NCBI RefSeq assembly: GCF_037658235.1 | Contig: NZ_JBBJLN010000007.1 | Location: 1 to 64,000, forward strand | Direction of reading: 5' to 3' | DNA: 64,000 bases | Source of the DNA: Yunchengibacter salinarum | GTDB taxonomy: Bacteria; Pseudomonadota; Alphaproteobacteria; Sphingomonadales; Kordiimonadaceae | In this document: positions 34,546 through 43,524 of the stretch, piece by piece | Position numbering within the stretch: the first letter of the stretch is position 1 | Layout of the letters: every line of letters starts with the position of its first letter | The notes under the pieces: model-generated | What the model was told of the DNA's origin: nothing | The model's database searches: none | The model's input: only the letters and a program-made list of their open reading frames with translations | Translations under genes and position numbers: made by a program

Positions 34546-35514
34546 ATGGATGTTTCCGACCTTTTTCACGCGCCACCCCGGATTGACGAAGACGGCCTTT
34601 TGCATCTTGCCAAAACGACTGAGGCGCGCCCCAATCAGGACCAGACCACCGATGCCTTTTCGGAGAAATGGGATCAATACGCGAAAGAGGACGCCAACGA
34701 GCAGAACAAGCTGGTAACTTTTCAGCGCCGCTGGTTCTGCACCTTGTACGGTTTCGAGTCCGAGGCCGCACTCAAGGCGCATCTCGCCAATGTCTCCACC
34801 ATACTGGATGCCGGTGCCGGGCTCGGCTACAAGGCGGCATGGCTCGCCGGTCTGGCGCCCCATGCCCGCGTGATCGCCATGGACACCTCCGACGCCATTC
34901 GCATCGCCAGGGACACTTATGGCGCCGAGCATCCCAACATCGCCTTTGTCCGGGGGGATATCGCGACCACCGGCCTGACACCCGGATGCATTGATCTGAC
35001 CCTGTGCGATCAAGTCATCATGCATACGGAAGACCCGCGGGAGACATTGAAGGAACTGGCCCGCGTCACCGCACCGGCAGGCGAAGTGCTGTGCTACTGG
35101 TATGCACGCAAGGCGCTGCCCAGGGAACTGGTAGATGATTATTTCCGCGCCAATGTGGCCCGCTACAGCACGGAAGAGCTGTGGGAGCTGGCGGACGGGC
35201 TGACCGAGTTGGGGCGCCGTCTCAGCGACCTGGACACCCGCTTCACCGCACCGGATATCCCGCTTCTCGGCATCAAGGGCGGCGAATACGACATTCAGCG
35301 GTTCATTTACTGGCATTTCCTTAAATGCTTCTGGAGCCCGGAGCTTGGCGAAGCCACGTCCCGTATGACCAATTTCGACTGGTATTCCCCATCCAACGCC
35401 AAACGTTTCAGTTCGGAGGAAGTCAGCGCGGACCTTACCGCCGCCGGCCTTGAAAGCGTGTATTTCCATGAAGAGGAAGCCTGCTATTCCGGGCGCTTCC
35501 GGCCAGTGGCCTGA
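34546..35514 (+). CDS. Class I SAM-dependent methyltransferase
   Basis: A 322-residue protein. FSEKWDQYAKEDANEQNK precedes the SAM motif ILDAGAGLGYKAAWLAGLAP, then VIAMDTSDAI and the active-area LCDQVIMHTEDPRETLKELA. The end (YFHEEEACYSGRF) is without clear domain. Target may be a sugar or lipid-linked glycan. It lies 26 bases after the aminotransferase. Confidence 0.72.
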   Translation: MDVSDLFHAPPRIDEDGLLHLAKTTEARPNQDQTTDAFSEKWDQYAKEDANEQNKLVTFQRRWFCTLYGFESEAALKAHLANVSTILDAGAGLGYKAAWLAGLAPHARVIAMDTSDAIRIARDTYGAEHPNIAFVRGDIATTGLTPGCIDLTLCDQVIMHTEDPRETLKELARVTAPAGEVLCYWYARKALPRELVDDYFRANVARYSTEELWELADGLTELGRRLSDLDTRFTAPDIPLLGIKGGEYDIQRFIYWHFLKCFWSPELGEATSRMTNFDWYSPSNAKRFSSEEVSADLTAAGLESVYFHEEEACYSGRFRPVA

Positions 35515-35542
35515 GACCGTCGCTTTTTACGCGCCCGGATAC

Positions 35543-35560
35543 TTGGCCCGGACCGTGCAT
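35543..35560 (+). promoter_or_regulatory. Sigma-54 promoter of the phyH-femAB-asnB2 operon
   Basis: TTGGCCCGGACCGTGCAT, with GG at 35545 and GC at 35557. It lies about 45 bases ahead of the PhyH gene. Confidence 0.75.
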
Positions 35561-35604
35561 GTCGCTATACAGACAGAATACCGCCCGGCTAACGGAGAGA
35601 CACC

Positions 35605-36483
35605 ATGACTCATGTTCACCCCCAACCGGATACGCTGCTGGAACCCGTCCCCTGCACCCGCGCGGACTGGGAAGTGAGCGCGAGCGACGCACCCGGCATC
35701 AAGCGGGCCTATGACCGCCTTGGCTTCTGCCTGATCCCGGATCTGCTGACCGCCAGGGACCTGCAAACCCTGCGGGACGCATACGACTCCGCCGTGGCCG
35801 ACGGCGCCCTGCAACTGGCCAAGGATGAATTACCGCCGCAGCCGGATGCCGCCTATCGCCATCCCGCCTTTTTCGACATGGTGCTCGACGATCGCATCCT
35901 CGCCATTGTCCGCAAGCTGATCGGCGACCAGGTGGAAATTCATCACACCAAGATCAACTCCATGCCCGTTGAGCCCGGCGACAAGGCCCGCATCAACTGG
36001 CATCAGGACTATGCGCTGGCCCCCCACACCAATGGCGACATGGTGACCGTCGGCATTCATCTGGATGACGAAACCGAGGACCACGCCCCACTGCGCTTTA
36101 TTCCGGGCAGCCACACCTGGGGCGTGCTGCCCCATGACGAGGACGGGAAATTCCTGTACCAGTGCCGGGATCTGGATATGCTGGACAGCCAGCCCCAGCA
36201 AACCGTCAGCCTCAAGGCCGGCGATGTTACCATGCACCACACGCTTGCCGCCCATGCCACCGGGCCGAAGCGCGCCACCGGGCCGCGCCGGCTGGTGGCA
36301 TTTCATTATCGGGCCGCGGACGCCGTGCAGCTTGCCGGCCCCATCTACAAAATCACCGGCACCCCGGCCACCAGAGTGGATGAGATCCGCTATGCCCGCT
36401 TCTTTGACGGCTCCCGCGTGATGCTGCGCGGGCGGCACGGGCGCCTTTACGACATTTATGGCAAGCTGGCGCCGGATACATGA
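35605..36483 (+). CDS. Phytanoyl-CoA dioxygenase-family (PhyH) oxygenase 1
   Basis: A 292-residue Fe(II)/2-oxoglutarate oxygenase. The H-x-D iron motif is in INWHQDYAL, and the distal His and 2-oxoglutarate-binding Arg are likely in MHHTLAAHATGPKRATGPRR. LRFIPGSHTWG is a hallmark of the family. In polysaccharide clusters these enzymes hydroxylate small substrates or acyl groups. The ATG follows GGAGAGAC; the stop overlaps the next start by 4 bases. Confidence 0.82.
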   Translation: MTHVHPQPDTLLEPVPCTRADWEVSASDAPGIKRAYDRLGFCLIPDLLTARDLQTLRDAYDSAVADGALQLAKDELPPQPDAAYRHPAFFDMVLDDRILAIVRKLIGDQVEIHHTKINSMPVEPGDKARINWHQDYALAPHTNGDMVTVGIHLDDETEDHAPLRFIPGSHTWGVLPHDEDGKFLYQCRDLDMLDSQPQQTVSLKAGDVTMHHTLAAHATGPKRATGPRRLVAFHYRAADAVQLAGPIYKITGTPATRVDEIRYARFFDGSRVMLRGRHGRLYDIYGKLAPDT

Positions 36484-37607
36484 CAGCGGCGCAGGCCACC
36501 CATATCCGGGTCGAGGAAAACGCCCTGGACGGGCCCGTCTTTAATGCTCTTGAGCAGACCATGCCCGCCTTTGAGTCCGCGGCCCCCTATGGCGCGCCCG
36601 CCTTCTGGCGTTTTCTGGAAGTCGCGGCAGAGGCGCCTGTCACGGTGCTCACGGCCTGGCGCGGGGAGACACTGACGGGTGTTCTGCCCTTCGCGCGGCG
36701 GGAGGAGGCCATCGGCCCGCTGATCAACAGTATGCCCTGGTTCGGCAGCCTGGGCGGCTGCTGGTTGAAGCGACGCGCTGACGGGGAAATCCGCGATGCC
36801 CTGATCGCCGCCTTTCACCAATTTCTGAAGCGGGAAAACGTGGCAAGCGCCACGCTGCATCTTCCGCCGGAAGAAACGCGGCGCGCCTATTGCAGGCCCC
36901 TGTCCGGCTATGTGGTGGTGCCCAGCGACCGGCTGTGCCAGATCACACCCCTGCCGGACCCGGACCCGCCGGAAACCCTTGACGAGCGCCTCATGGCCAC
37001 ATTGCGCGGGCGAATGCGCCGCCCGGTGCGCAAGGCGCTGAAGACCGGGCTGGAAGCAACAAAAATCACCGCCAATGAGCCCGACTGTGAAGATCACTGG
37101 CGCCGCTTTCACACATGGCACAAGGCCAATATGGATGCCGTGGGCGGTCGCCACAAAAGCCTTGAAGCCCTGACCGCCCTGCGTCGCACCCTGCCTGAGC
37201 ATATGGCCGCCCTGCGCGTTGCATGGCGGGAAGGCACGCCAGTCTCCTACCTGCTCACCCTGGCATATGGCGATCGGGTGGAGTATCTCATGCCCGGCAT
37301 TTCCGCCGAGGGGCGGCCCATGCAGGCCAATCCGTTCCTGCTCTGGCACGCCATGCGCGCCGCCGCGGCTGACGGCTATCGCTTTTGGAACTGGGGCGGC
37401 ACATGGCCCAACCAGACCGCCCTGCACCATTTCAAGGCAGGTTTCGGGGCGGAGGATCACCGCTATATGACACTGGCCCTGATCCGGGATGACGCGGTGG
37501 AAAGCCTGGCCAGCCAAATGCCCCGCCTGCGCGCGGCCCATCCCGATTTTTTCATTGCGCCAGACAGCGCGATTCTACGGCTCAACCCGGCGGACCTGCC
37601 GGAGTGA
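36480..37607 (+). CDS. FemAB/GNAT-type acyltransferase
   Basis: A 375-residue protein with two GNAT-like halves, as in FemAB-related and BioF2-like (Acetyltransf_6) proteins: LRGRMRRPVRKALKTGLEAT, then WREGTPVSYLLTLAYGDRVE and YRFWNWGGTWPNQTALHHFK near the end. Such enzymes transfer amino-acyl or acyl groups to amino sugars or peptidoglycan peptides. It overlaps phyH by 4 bases and is followed by a small gene and asnB2, so the four are probably one operon. Confidence 0.7.
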   Translation: MTAAQATHIRVEENALDGPVFNALEQTMPAFESAAPYGAPAFWRFLEVAAEAPVTVLTAWRGETLTGVLPFARREEAIGPLINSMPWFGSLGGCWLKRRADGEIRDALIAAFHQFLKRENVASATLHLPPEETRRAYCRPLSGYVVVPSDRLCQITPLPDPDPPETLDERLMATLRGRMRRPVRKALKTGLEATKITANEPDCEDHWRRFHTWHKANMDAVGGRHKSLEALTALRRTLPEHMAALRVAWREGTPVSYLLTLAYGDRVEYLMPGISAEGRPMQANPFLLWHAMRAAAADGYRFWNWGGTWPNQTALHHFKAGFGAEDHRYMTLALIRDDAVESLASQMPRLRAAHPDFFIAPDSAILRLNPADLPE

Positions 37608-37623
37608 AAGGGGGTTTCATGTC

Positions 37624-37821
37624 ATGAAAACCGTCTTCGACACGGAAGAAGAAGCGAGCGACTTTGACGTGCACCCGCGCTTTTATCTGGATCATTATGA
37701 TCCCCGCCGCCACGATCCGGTGGATGCCCGCAACCGGGCGGCCACGCGGGACATTCTTAAAACCCGCCTGTCCATCCCGGCGGAGAAATGGCAGAATCTG
37801 GAAGAGCGCGGCCTGATATGA
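37624..37821 (+). CDS. Small free-standing protein matching the C-terminus of a glycosyltransferase
   Basis: A 65-residue protein. It shares the framework DFDV-x-PRFY-x-D-x-Y-x-PR-x2-DPV-x-A-x-NR with residues near the end of the glycosyltransferase at 27640, and both finish W-x2-L-x2-R-x-LI. About half of the aligned positions are identical. AAAGGGGG lies a short distance ahead of the ATG. It lies 16 bases after the FemAB-like gene and 43 before asnB2. Function unknown; a docking or carrier role is one possibility. Confidence 0.75.
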   Translation: MKTVFDTEEEASDFDVHPRFYLDHYDPRRHDPVDARNRAATRDILKTRLSIPAEKWQNLEERGLI

Positions 37822-37864
37822 CCCGTCCACCGCCCCACCCACATTTTCCGAAAGGGAACTAGCC

Positions 37865-39772
37865 ATGTGCGGTCTGCTCGGCTGGTTCACTCCCCGCCCC
37901 GCCCCCGACGACGCCGCCCGGTTCGATACGGCTCTCGACCGGCTGGCCCATCGCGGCCCGGACGACCGGGGCGTTTTCGCGCATCAAACAGCCAAAGGGC
38001 ATCTGCGCCTGGGACACAGGCGCCTGTCCATTATCGACCTGTCCGCCGCCGGGCACCAGCCCTTCCAGTCAACGGATGGACGGTATATTCTTGTTTTCAA
38101 TGGGGAAATATACAATTACCGGGAATTGCGCGATGCCCTCGCCGCCGAAGGCGTGGTCTGCCGCACCCGCACCGACACCGAAGTGCTGCTGGAAGCGTGG
38201 CGCCACTGGGGCCGGGATGTGCTCCCGCGCCTGATCGGCATGTTCGCCTTTGCCGTTTTGGATCGCCACAATGACCGGCTGGCCCTGGTTCGGGACGGTT
38301 TCGGCATCAAGCCGCTCTATTATGGCTGGCACGATGGCGCCTTCCTGTTCGGCTCGGACATCCGGGCACTCAGGACCCTGATGCCCGACCCCGCCCTGAA
38401 CATGCGCGCGGTATTCCGCTATCTCCACGATCTGGACTATGATCAGGACGGCGAGACCTTTCTGGACGGCCTGCGCCAGCTTCCGCCCGGCCATGTGATG
38501 GACCTGCCCCTGACTCAGGACGCCAGTATCAGCCAGCACACCGCCCCGCCCCAGCAGCGCTGGTGGCATCCCGGCATCGGGGCGCGCCCGGACCTGTCCT
38601 TCACGGATACCGTCGCCGCGCTCAGGGAAACCTTTCTGCACTCGGTACGGCTACACATGCGCAGCGATGTGCCGCTCGGTGTGGCGCTATCCGGGGGCAT
38701 CGATTCCGCCGCCATTGCCGGCGCCGTACGCCATCTGGAGCCGGACGCAGACCTTGCCACCTACAGCTTCATTGCCGATCATCCGCGGCTGTCCGAAGAA
38801 CGCTGGGTGGACCTGTCCAATGCGGCCACGGGCGCGACCCCGAACAAGACCACAATTACCCGCGACGTTCTGATCCGTGATCTGGACCGCTTCATAACCG
38901 CCCAGGGGGAGCCCTGTTCCGGTTTGACCGTTTTTGCCCAGTTCCGGGTGAATGCAGCGGCCCACGAGGATGGCATCAAGGTATTGCTCGAAGGTCAGGG
39001 CGCGGATGAGCTTCTCGGCGGTTATGACGGCTATGCCCCCCAGAGACTGGCCAGCCTGATCGAAACGGGCCAATGGGGGAAAGCCCGGCACTTCTTCCGG
39101 GGCTGGTGCCGCTGGCCGGGCCGCAAGACCTCGGCAGCCCTGCGCCGGGCAGTCCTGCAGGAACTGTTCGCCCGCCGCCGTCCGGCGCCCGTGAACCCAG
39201 CCACCACTCCCTGGCTGGACCTGACCCCTTTTCAGGCCGCAGGCATTCCATTCACAGCCCCTTTCCACCGGGCACGAAACCCGGCCCGGGGGCGGCGCGT
39301 GGCCAATCAGATGCGCGCCAGGGCGCTGGAATTCGGCCTTCCCCGCCTGTTGCGGCACGGCGACCGGAACGCCATGCATTTTTCCATAGAGAACCGGGTG
39401 CCGTTCGCCACCCCCGCTCTGGCGGAGCTGGGCTTTTCACTGCCCGAATCCCATCTGGTCTCACCCACAGGGCGCACCAAGCACGCTTTCCGGGAAGCCA
39501 TGCGCGGCATCGTGCCTGATGCCATACTGGACCGGCGAGACAAGATCGGCTTCACCGCCACGGAACGCGACCTGCTCTGGTCCATGGCGGACGATGTGCG
39601 GGACTGGCTGGACCTGGCCGACGCGGTGCCGTTTCTCGACAGCACCCGATTGCGTGAGACCTTTGATGGCTTTCTCACCAGCTCCGGCAGTCTTGAACAG
39701 GGCTCCATCGTCTGGCGCTGGATCAACTTCCTGAAATGGTACCATCTGGTCTTTCTGGACCGGGCCACCTGA
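37865..39772 (+). CDS. asnB: Asparagine synthase-like glutamine amidotransferase 2
   Basis: A 635-residue paralogue of the protein at 30232. It starts MCGLLGWFTPRP (Cys2 nucleophile), has AHRGPDDRG and LVFNGEIYNYRE, and a canonical PP-loop ALSGGIDSAAIAG. Toward the end, FSIENRVPFATPALAELGFS is the usual substrate-closing segment. It closes the phyH-femAB-small protein operon. Two non-identical copies in one island suggest two amidated targets. AAAGGGAAC precedes the ATG. Confidence 0.85.
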   Translation: MCGLLGWFTPRPAPDDAARFDTALDRLAHRGPDDRGVFAHQTAKGHLRLGHRRLSIIDLSAAGHQPFQSTDGRYILVFNGEIYNYRELRDALAAEGVVCRTRTDTEVLLEAWRHWGRDVLPRLIGMFAFAVLDRHNDRLALVRDGFGIKPLYYGWHDGAFLFGSDIRALRTLMPDPALNMRAVFRYLHDLDYDQDGETFLDGLRQLPPGHVMDLPLTQDASISQHTAPPQQRWWHPGIGARPDLSFTDTVAALRETFLHSVRLHMRSDVPLGVALSGGIDSAAIAGAVRHLEPDADLATYSFIADHPRLSEERWVDLSNAATGATPNKTTITRDVLIRDLDRFITAQGEPCSGLTVFAQFRVNAAAHEDGIKVLLEGQGADELLGGYDGYAPQRLASLIETGQWGKARHFFRGWCRWPGRKTSAALRRAVLQELFARRRPAPVNPATTPWLDLTPFQAAGIPFTAPFHRARNPARGRRVANQMRARALEFGLPRLLRHGDRNAMHFSIENRVPFATPALAELGFSLPESHLVSPTGRTKHAFREAMRGIVPDAILDRRDKIGFTATERDLLWSMADDVRDWLDLADAVPFLDSTRLRETFDGFLTSSGSLEQGSIVWRWINFLKWYHLVFLDRAT

Positions 39773-39806
39773 AAACGACCCATGACATGATCGCCGGGGA
39801 GTCTGG

Positions 39807-40628
39807 TCAAACCCTGGCGGCCCTTTCTGCCATGGTGTCGTTCGGGATCATCCAGGCATGGGGGCTGGCTTCCAGAACCGAGCGCACCTCCGCCTCATTA
39901 ACGATATCCGCCATGAAATCGCGCGCCTGTTTCACCAGCCAGGTTTCCACCGGTCGGTGCAACCGGCGATCCGCTGGCAAAAGCGCGTCAATGGCGTCCA
40001 CGGCGGGTTCCGCCACCCGATTGCTGCCCGGCAGGAAAAGGTCTTCATAGGTCAGCGTGACGATGCGGTCATGGTTCGCCAGAAAATCCGCGAATGCCTG
40101 ATTCCGGGCCATTTCGGTCTCTATGCGATAAATCAGCGTGTCGGGGTTGAGCCAGACTCGTGCATCCGCCCGCGCCTTGCCCGTGCGCAAGGCCCACTGA
40201 TCGGTTTTGCGCGCCTTCTCGAAGGAAACGATCTGGGCCAACTTGTTGCGCCGGACCAGATGGATCACCGGCCAGTTTTCCGCGACCAGACGGGCAATGA
40301 TCCGGGGTGGTCGGTCGGGCAGGTTCCAGTTGGCGTCCAGGCCATTGCTCTGATCGTATTTCAGGTCCACCAGCAGGTCATGATCCCGTGGCAGCACATC
40401 ATCATACACATGCCGCAAAAAGGCCGAGAACTGATCCATGCGCTGATGGGGCCGGGCCACCGCGCCGCTGCTCTGCCGGTCCAAAAAGCAATAGAAATTC
40501 AGGGCCTTGTCACACACCTTTGAATTCAGCGTTTCGCCGTCACAGCGGAAGGGGCCGTGATGCTTGATCGCCTCCCTGAGCGCACTGGTGCCGCTGCGCT
40601 GTCGCCCGATCAGAAACAGTGGTGTCAT
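39807..40628 (-). CDS. Sulfotransferase-like protein 1
   Basis: A 273-residue protein. The N-terminus TPLFLIGRQRSGTSALREAI is the 5'-phosphosulfate (PAPS) loop of sulfotransferases. A second PAPS region is likely at VIHLVRRNKLAQIVSF. It would sulfate a sugar or lipid acceptor. The ATG at 40628 is chosen because the domain begins at once; an open frame extends upstream but is unlike any protein. It is read from a sigma-54 promoter at 40688 and is divergent from the PIG-L gene. Confidence 0.78.
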   Translation of the reverse strand: MTPLFLIGRQRSGTSALREAIKHHGPFRCDGETLNSKVCDKALNFYCFLDRQSSGAVARPHQRMDQFSAFLRHVYDDVLPRDHDLLVDLKYDQSNGLDANWNLPDRPPRIIARLVAENWPVIHLVRRNKLAQIVSFEKARKTDQWALRTGKARADARVWLNPDTLIYRIETEMARNQAFADFLANHDRIVTLTYEDLFLPGSNRVAEPAVDAIDALLPADRRLHRPVETWLVKQARDFMADIVNEAEVRSVLEASPHAWMIPNDTMAERAARV

Positions 40629-40686
40629 GGAAACCGGTTTCCCTTTCCCTGCCATAAGCTGGGGCACGCACCCCGCACAGGGTAAC

Positions 40687-40703
40687 CAGCAAGAGCCGGG
40701 CCA
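40687..40703 (-). promoter_or_regulatory. Sigma-54 promoter of sulfotransferase 1
   Basis: On the minus strand TGGCCCGGCTCTTGCT, with CC at 40701-40702 and GC at 40689-40690 on the plus strand. It lies about 60 bases ahead of the ATG at 40628. Confidence 0.8.
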
Positions 40704-40732
40704 GATCGCCCGACCCATGACACAGCGACCGG

Positions 40733-40750
40733 CTGGCCCCGGCCTTGCAA
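40733..40750 (+). promoter_or_regulatory. Sigma-54 promoter of the PIG-L operon
   Basis: CTGGCCCCGGCCTTGCAA, with GG at 40735 and GC at 40747. It faces away from the promoter at 40687, so one activator site could serve both. Confidence 0.75.
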
Positions 40751-40823
40751 GGTCGGTCTGGAAATATGCTTGAAAATCGTCTTTAATCCCATCGATTTGA
40801 CAATTGCGCCTGGAGCCCAGTTC

Positions 40824-41477
40824 ATGACAACCCTGCCCGACGGCTTTACCGGGATCAATTCCGTTCTCGTGCTCGCCCCCCACCCGGACGACGCGGAATT
40901 CGGCTGCGGCGGGCTGATCGCACGACTGGCGGACGCCGGGGTGCCGATCCATGTGGCCGTTTTTTCCACCTGCGACACGTCCCTGCCCGATGGTTATGAC
41001 AGCGAAGCGCTGGTAACGGAATTCAGGCACGCCTCATCCTTGCTGGGCGTACCGTCCGCCAATTGTCGCATCTTCCGCTATCCGGTGCGCCGGTTCAGCG
41101 AACACCGCCAGGACATACTGGAAGACATGATAACCCTGCGCCGGGACCTGTCCCCGGATCTGGTACTGATGCCCACGCGAGAGGACATCCATCAGGATCA
41201 CGGGGTGATCGCGTGGGAAGGTCTGCGCGCCTTCAAGCAAACGCGGGTGCTGTGCTATGAAGCACCCTGGAACATGCTGGAAACGCGGCTGAATTTCTTT
41301 GTCCGGCTGACCCGACCCCAACTGGATGCCAAGCTCAGAGCCATCGCCTGCTACGAGACCCAGGCCAGGCGCGCCTATTCGGACCCGGCCTTTCTCGAAG
41401 GGCTGGCGCGGGTGCGCGGCGTGATCTGCGGCGCCTCTTTCGCCGAAGCCTTCACGCTGGAAAGATGGATGAGCTGA
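40824..41477 (+). CDS. PIG-L/LmbE-family deacetylase
   Basis: A 217-residue zinc-dependent N-deacetylase. LVLAPHPDDAEFGCGG is the family metal motif (AHPDDE type), and PTREDIHQDHGVIAWE holds the later His. Such enzymes remove N-acetyl groups from sugars such as GlcNAc derivatives. An in-frame TTG at 40770 lies just 10 bases after the predicted sigma-54 start, so the ATG at 40824 is preferred. Its stop overlaps the next gene. Confidence 0.82.
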   Translation: MTTLPDGFTGINSVLVLAPHPDDAEFGCGGLIARLADAGVPIHVAVFSTCDTSLPDGYDSEALVTEFRHASSLLGVPSANCRIFRYPVRRFSEHRQDILEDMITLRRDLSPDLVLMPTREDIHQDHGVIAWEGLRAFKQTRVLCYEAPWNMLETRLNFFVRLTRPQLDAKLRAIACYETQARRAYSDPAFLEGLARVRGVICGASFAEAFTLERWMS

Positions 41478-42400
41478 TGGGCGCGCCCCCCAACGAACCA
41501 GACGTGGTTTTCATCGGCGGCACGGGCCGGTGCGGCACATCGATCCTGCGCACGGTGCTGGGCGAGCAGCCGGGCTGCACCGCCCTGCCCTTCGAACACC
41601 GCTTCCTGATCGACCCGGACGGGCTGGTAGACTTCATGGCATGTGCCGGAAATATCTGGTCGCCCTATCATTATGACAGGCGCCTGAAACGCTTGCACGC
41701 CTTTCTCATGACCCTGGCGGGCGACGAGAGTGACGGCCCGCCCTATCGGGGCTGGGAGCTGGACCGCCATTTTCCCGGCTTCCGTCACCATGCCGAACAG
41801 TTGATCGATCGGCTCACCGCCTTTCGCTATCCGGCACGCTGGGTCGGCGGCATGGCGGACGAGGGCACACTGTGGTTCGCCCCCTGCCCGGACGCGGACA
41901 GCCTGCTCACCGCGTGCCGGGCCTTTGCCTGGGCCACCATTACGGGCCTGCTGGAAAAAACCGGTGCCCGTGTCTATGTGGAAGACAACACCTTCAACCT
42001 GCTCCATGCGCCCTGGCTACATGCGCTGTTCCCGTCCGCGCGTTTCGTTCATGTGGTGCGCCATCCGTTCGACGTGGTGCGCTCGTTCCAGGCGCAGCGC
42101 TGGTGCCCCGATGACCTGGATCAGGCAATCGCCTTTTACCGGGCCGTGATGGATCGCATCCTGCGCCAGACGGAATCTCTCCCCAAAGCCTGTTTTGTCA
42201 CCCAGACCCATGAAGCATTCACCGGAGCACCCGCCGCCACAATCCATCGGCTTGCCCGCCAGCTTGGCCTGCCGGATACCACCGGGGACCACACAACCGC
42301 TGTCCATCACAGGCCGGCGGCGGATATTCCGCCCGACGATCGCGCGCGCATGGCAACCGCCCTCGCCCCCTATCTTGACCGGTTCGGTTACGACGCCTGA
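41465..42400 (+). CDS. Sulfotransferase-like protein 2
   Basis: A 311-residue protein. VVFIGGTGRCGTSILRTVLG is the PAPS-binding loop, and FVHVVRHPFDVVRSF is the second nucleotide site (RHP-x-D). It is unlike the first sulfotransferase in length and sequence. It is coupled to the PIG-L gene; an alternative ATG at 41477 overlaps the upstream stop as TGATG. Deacetylation followed by sulfation on the freed amine is a natural pairing, as in heparan-type sugars, but is only inferred here. Confidence 0.8.
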   Translation: MDELMGAPPNEPDVVFIGGTGRCGTSILRTVLGEQPGCTALPFEHRFLIDPDGLVDFMACAGNIWSPYHYDRRLKRLHAFLMTLAGDESDGPPYRGWELDRHFPGFRHHAEQLIDRLTAFRYPARWVGGMADEGTLWFAPCPDADSLLTACRAFAWATITGLLEKTGARVYVEDNTFNLLHAPWLHALFPSARFVHVVRHPFDVVRSFQAQRWCPDDLDQAIAFYRAVMDRILRQTESLPKACFVTQTHEAFTGAPAATIHRLARQLGLPDTTGDHTTAVHHRPAADIPPDDRARMATALAPYLDRFGYDA

Positions 42401-43524
42401 GCCGCCCGGCGCGTCAGGTTCAGCAACCAGCGGGCAAAACCTTCCCAGCCGATTTCGGGCCGGGCCGTCCCGGCAATGCTTTGGCGGGTCGCACCGCTCA
42501 GGGTGAGAGCGTTCACCTCCCGCGCGATCTGCGCCACCGGCAAGGGGCTGTCGTCCGCGGGCACGCGGATTATCGGCCCCGCCCGCTCCAGCAGGGGGTC
42601 GTCATAGGAAACGATCACCGGCAGGCCGCAGGCCATATAAAGCCGGCCCTTGAGCGGGCTGCCCGCCGTCACCCCCTTGCGGTGCATACCGATGGAGCCC
42701 ACCCCGGCGCTGGCCCGCGCCAGAAGAGGGTGCAGCGCGGCACCGCTCAACGGGCCGGTAAAGGTTACGCGATCCGTGATGTTCAGCCTTTCGGCCTGAC
42801 GCATCAGGGCGGGCCGCTCGCTACCCTCCCCCACCACGGTCAGCCGGGCGGGTACATCCGGCGCATCGGCCAGCCCGGCCAAAGCCCGGTCGATCCCCTT
42901 GTAGGATTCCAGAAACGACACCACCAGAAGGTGCAGCACCCCATCGGGGCCAGACAACGGCCCCTGGCCCAGGGTGATTTCCGGCGCGCTCAGGTCGATC
43001 CGGTTGTCAAAACGGGCCACCGGCATACCGGACACCGCCGCCACCGGCGAAGGCGATAGAGCCTGCGACACATGGGGGGGCAGCCGGTCCCGGTTGGCCC
43101 GATCCGCCGCCACCAGCGCCGGGTCGGCGATCTCCCCCGCATAGGGAAGTGTGGGAAATTCCAGCAGCCGCACGGTCTGGCGGGGCAGGCTTTCAAGAAA
43201 AGTGACGAGCACCGGCGCCTCATACATGCGTTCATAGCGCAACAGAACGGTATCCGGCGCCCACAGTCGCGCCGCCTCGGCGGCCCCCTGCCAGAAGATT
43301 TCCTGTTCCCCCTGCTTGGCCACGGGGCCCCATTCACGCTCGTACATCAGGGCTTTGACCGCATCGTCCCACCGGGCCAGCACCTGCCGGTTGCCGTCCA
43401 TATGCAGAAAGCCCACATCCGCGCCCGCCGACGACAGGGCCGCGACCTGCCCTTTCAGCTTGGCAAACACGCCCGACAGGCGGGTGGAGCGGGCATTGAC
43501 GCGGGCGATCAACAGCAGTCTCAC
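42388..43524 (-). CDS. Glycosyltransferase family 4-like protein
   Basis: A 378-residue GT-B enzyme. LHLLVVSFLESYKGIDRALA and RLTVVGEGSERPALMRQAER mark the C-terminal nucleotide-binding half, and AGSPLKGRLYMACGLPVIVS is the E-x7-E-like region. It is last in the minus-strand teichoic-type operon and overlaps the convergent sulfotransferase 2 gene by 13 bases. Donor unknown. Confidence 0.75.
   Translation of the reverse strand: MRLLLIARVNARSTRLSGVFAKLKGQVAALSSAGADVGFLHMDGNRQVLARWDDAVKALMYEREWGPVAKQGEQEIFWQGAAEAARLWAPDTVLLRYERMYEAPVLVTFLESLPRQTVRLLEFPTLPYAGEIADPALVAADRANRDRLPPHVSQALSPSPVAAVSGMPVARFDNRIDLSAPEITLGQGPLSGPDGVLHLLVVSFLESYKGIDRALAGLADAPDVPARLTVVGEGSERPALMRQAERLNITDRVTFTGPLSGAALHPLLARASAGVGSIGMHRKGVTAGSPLKGRLYMACGLPVIVSYDDPLLERAGPIIRVPADDSPLPVAQIAREVNALTLSGATRQSIAGTARPEIGWEGFARWLLNLTRRAAQAS

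Noticed and set aside
40629..41030. An N-terminal extension of sulfotransferase 1
   Set aside because: The sulfotransferase loop starts right at the ATG 40628, and the extension would run through two sigma-54 promoters and antisense to the PIG-L gene.
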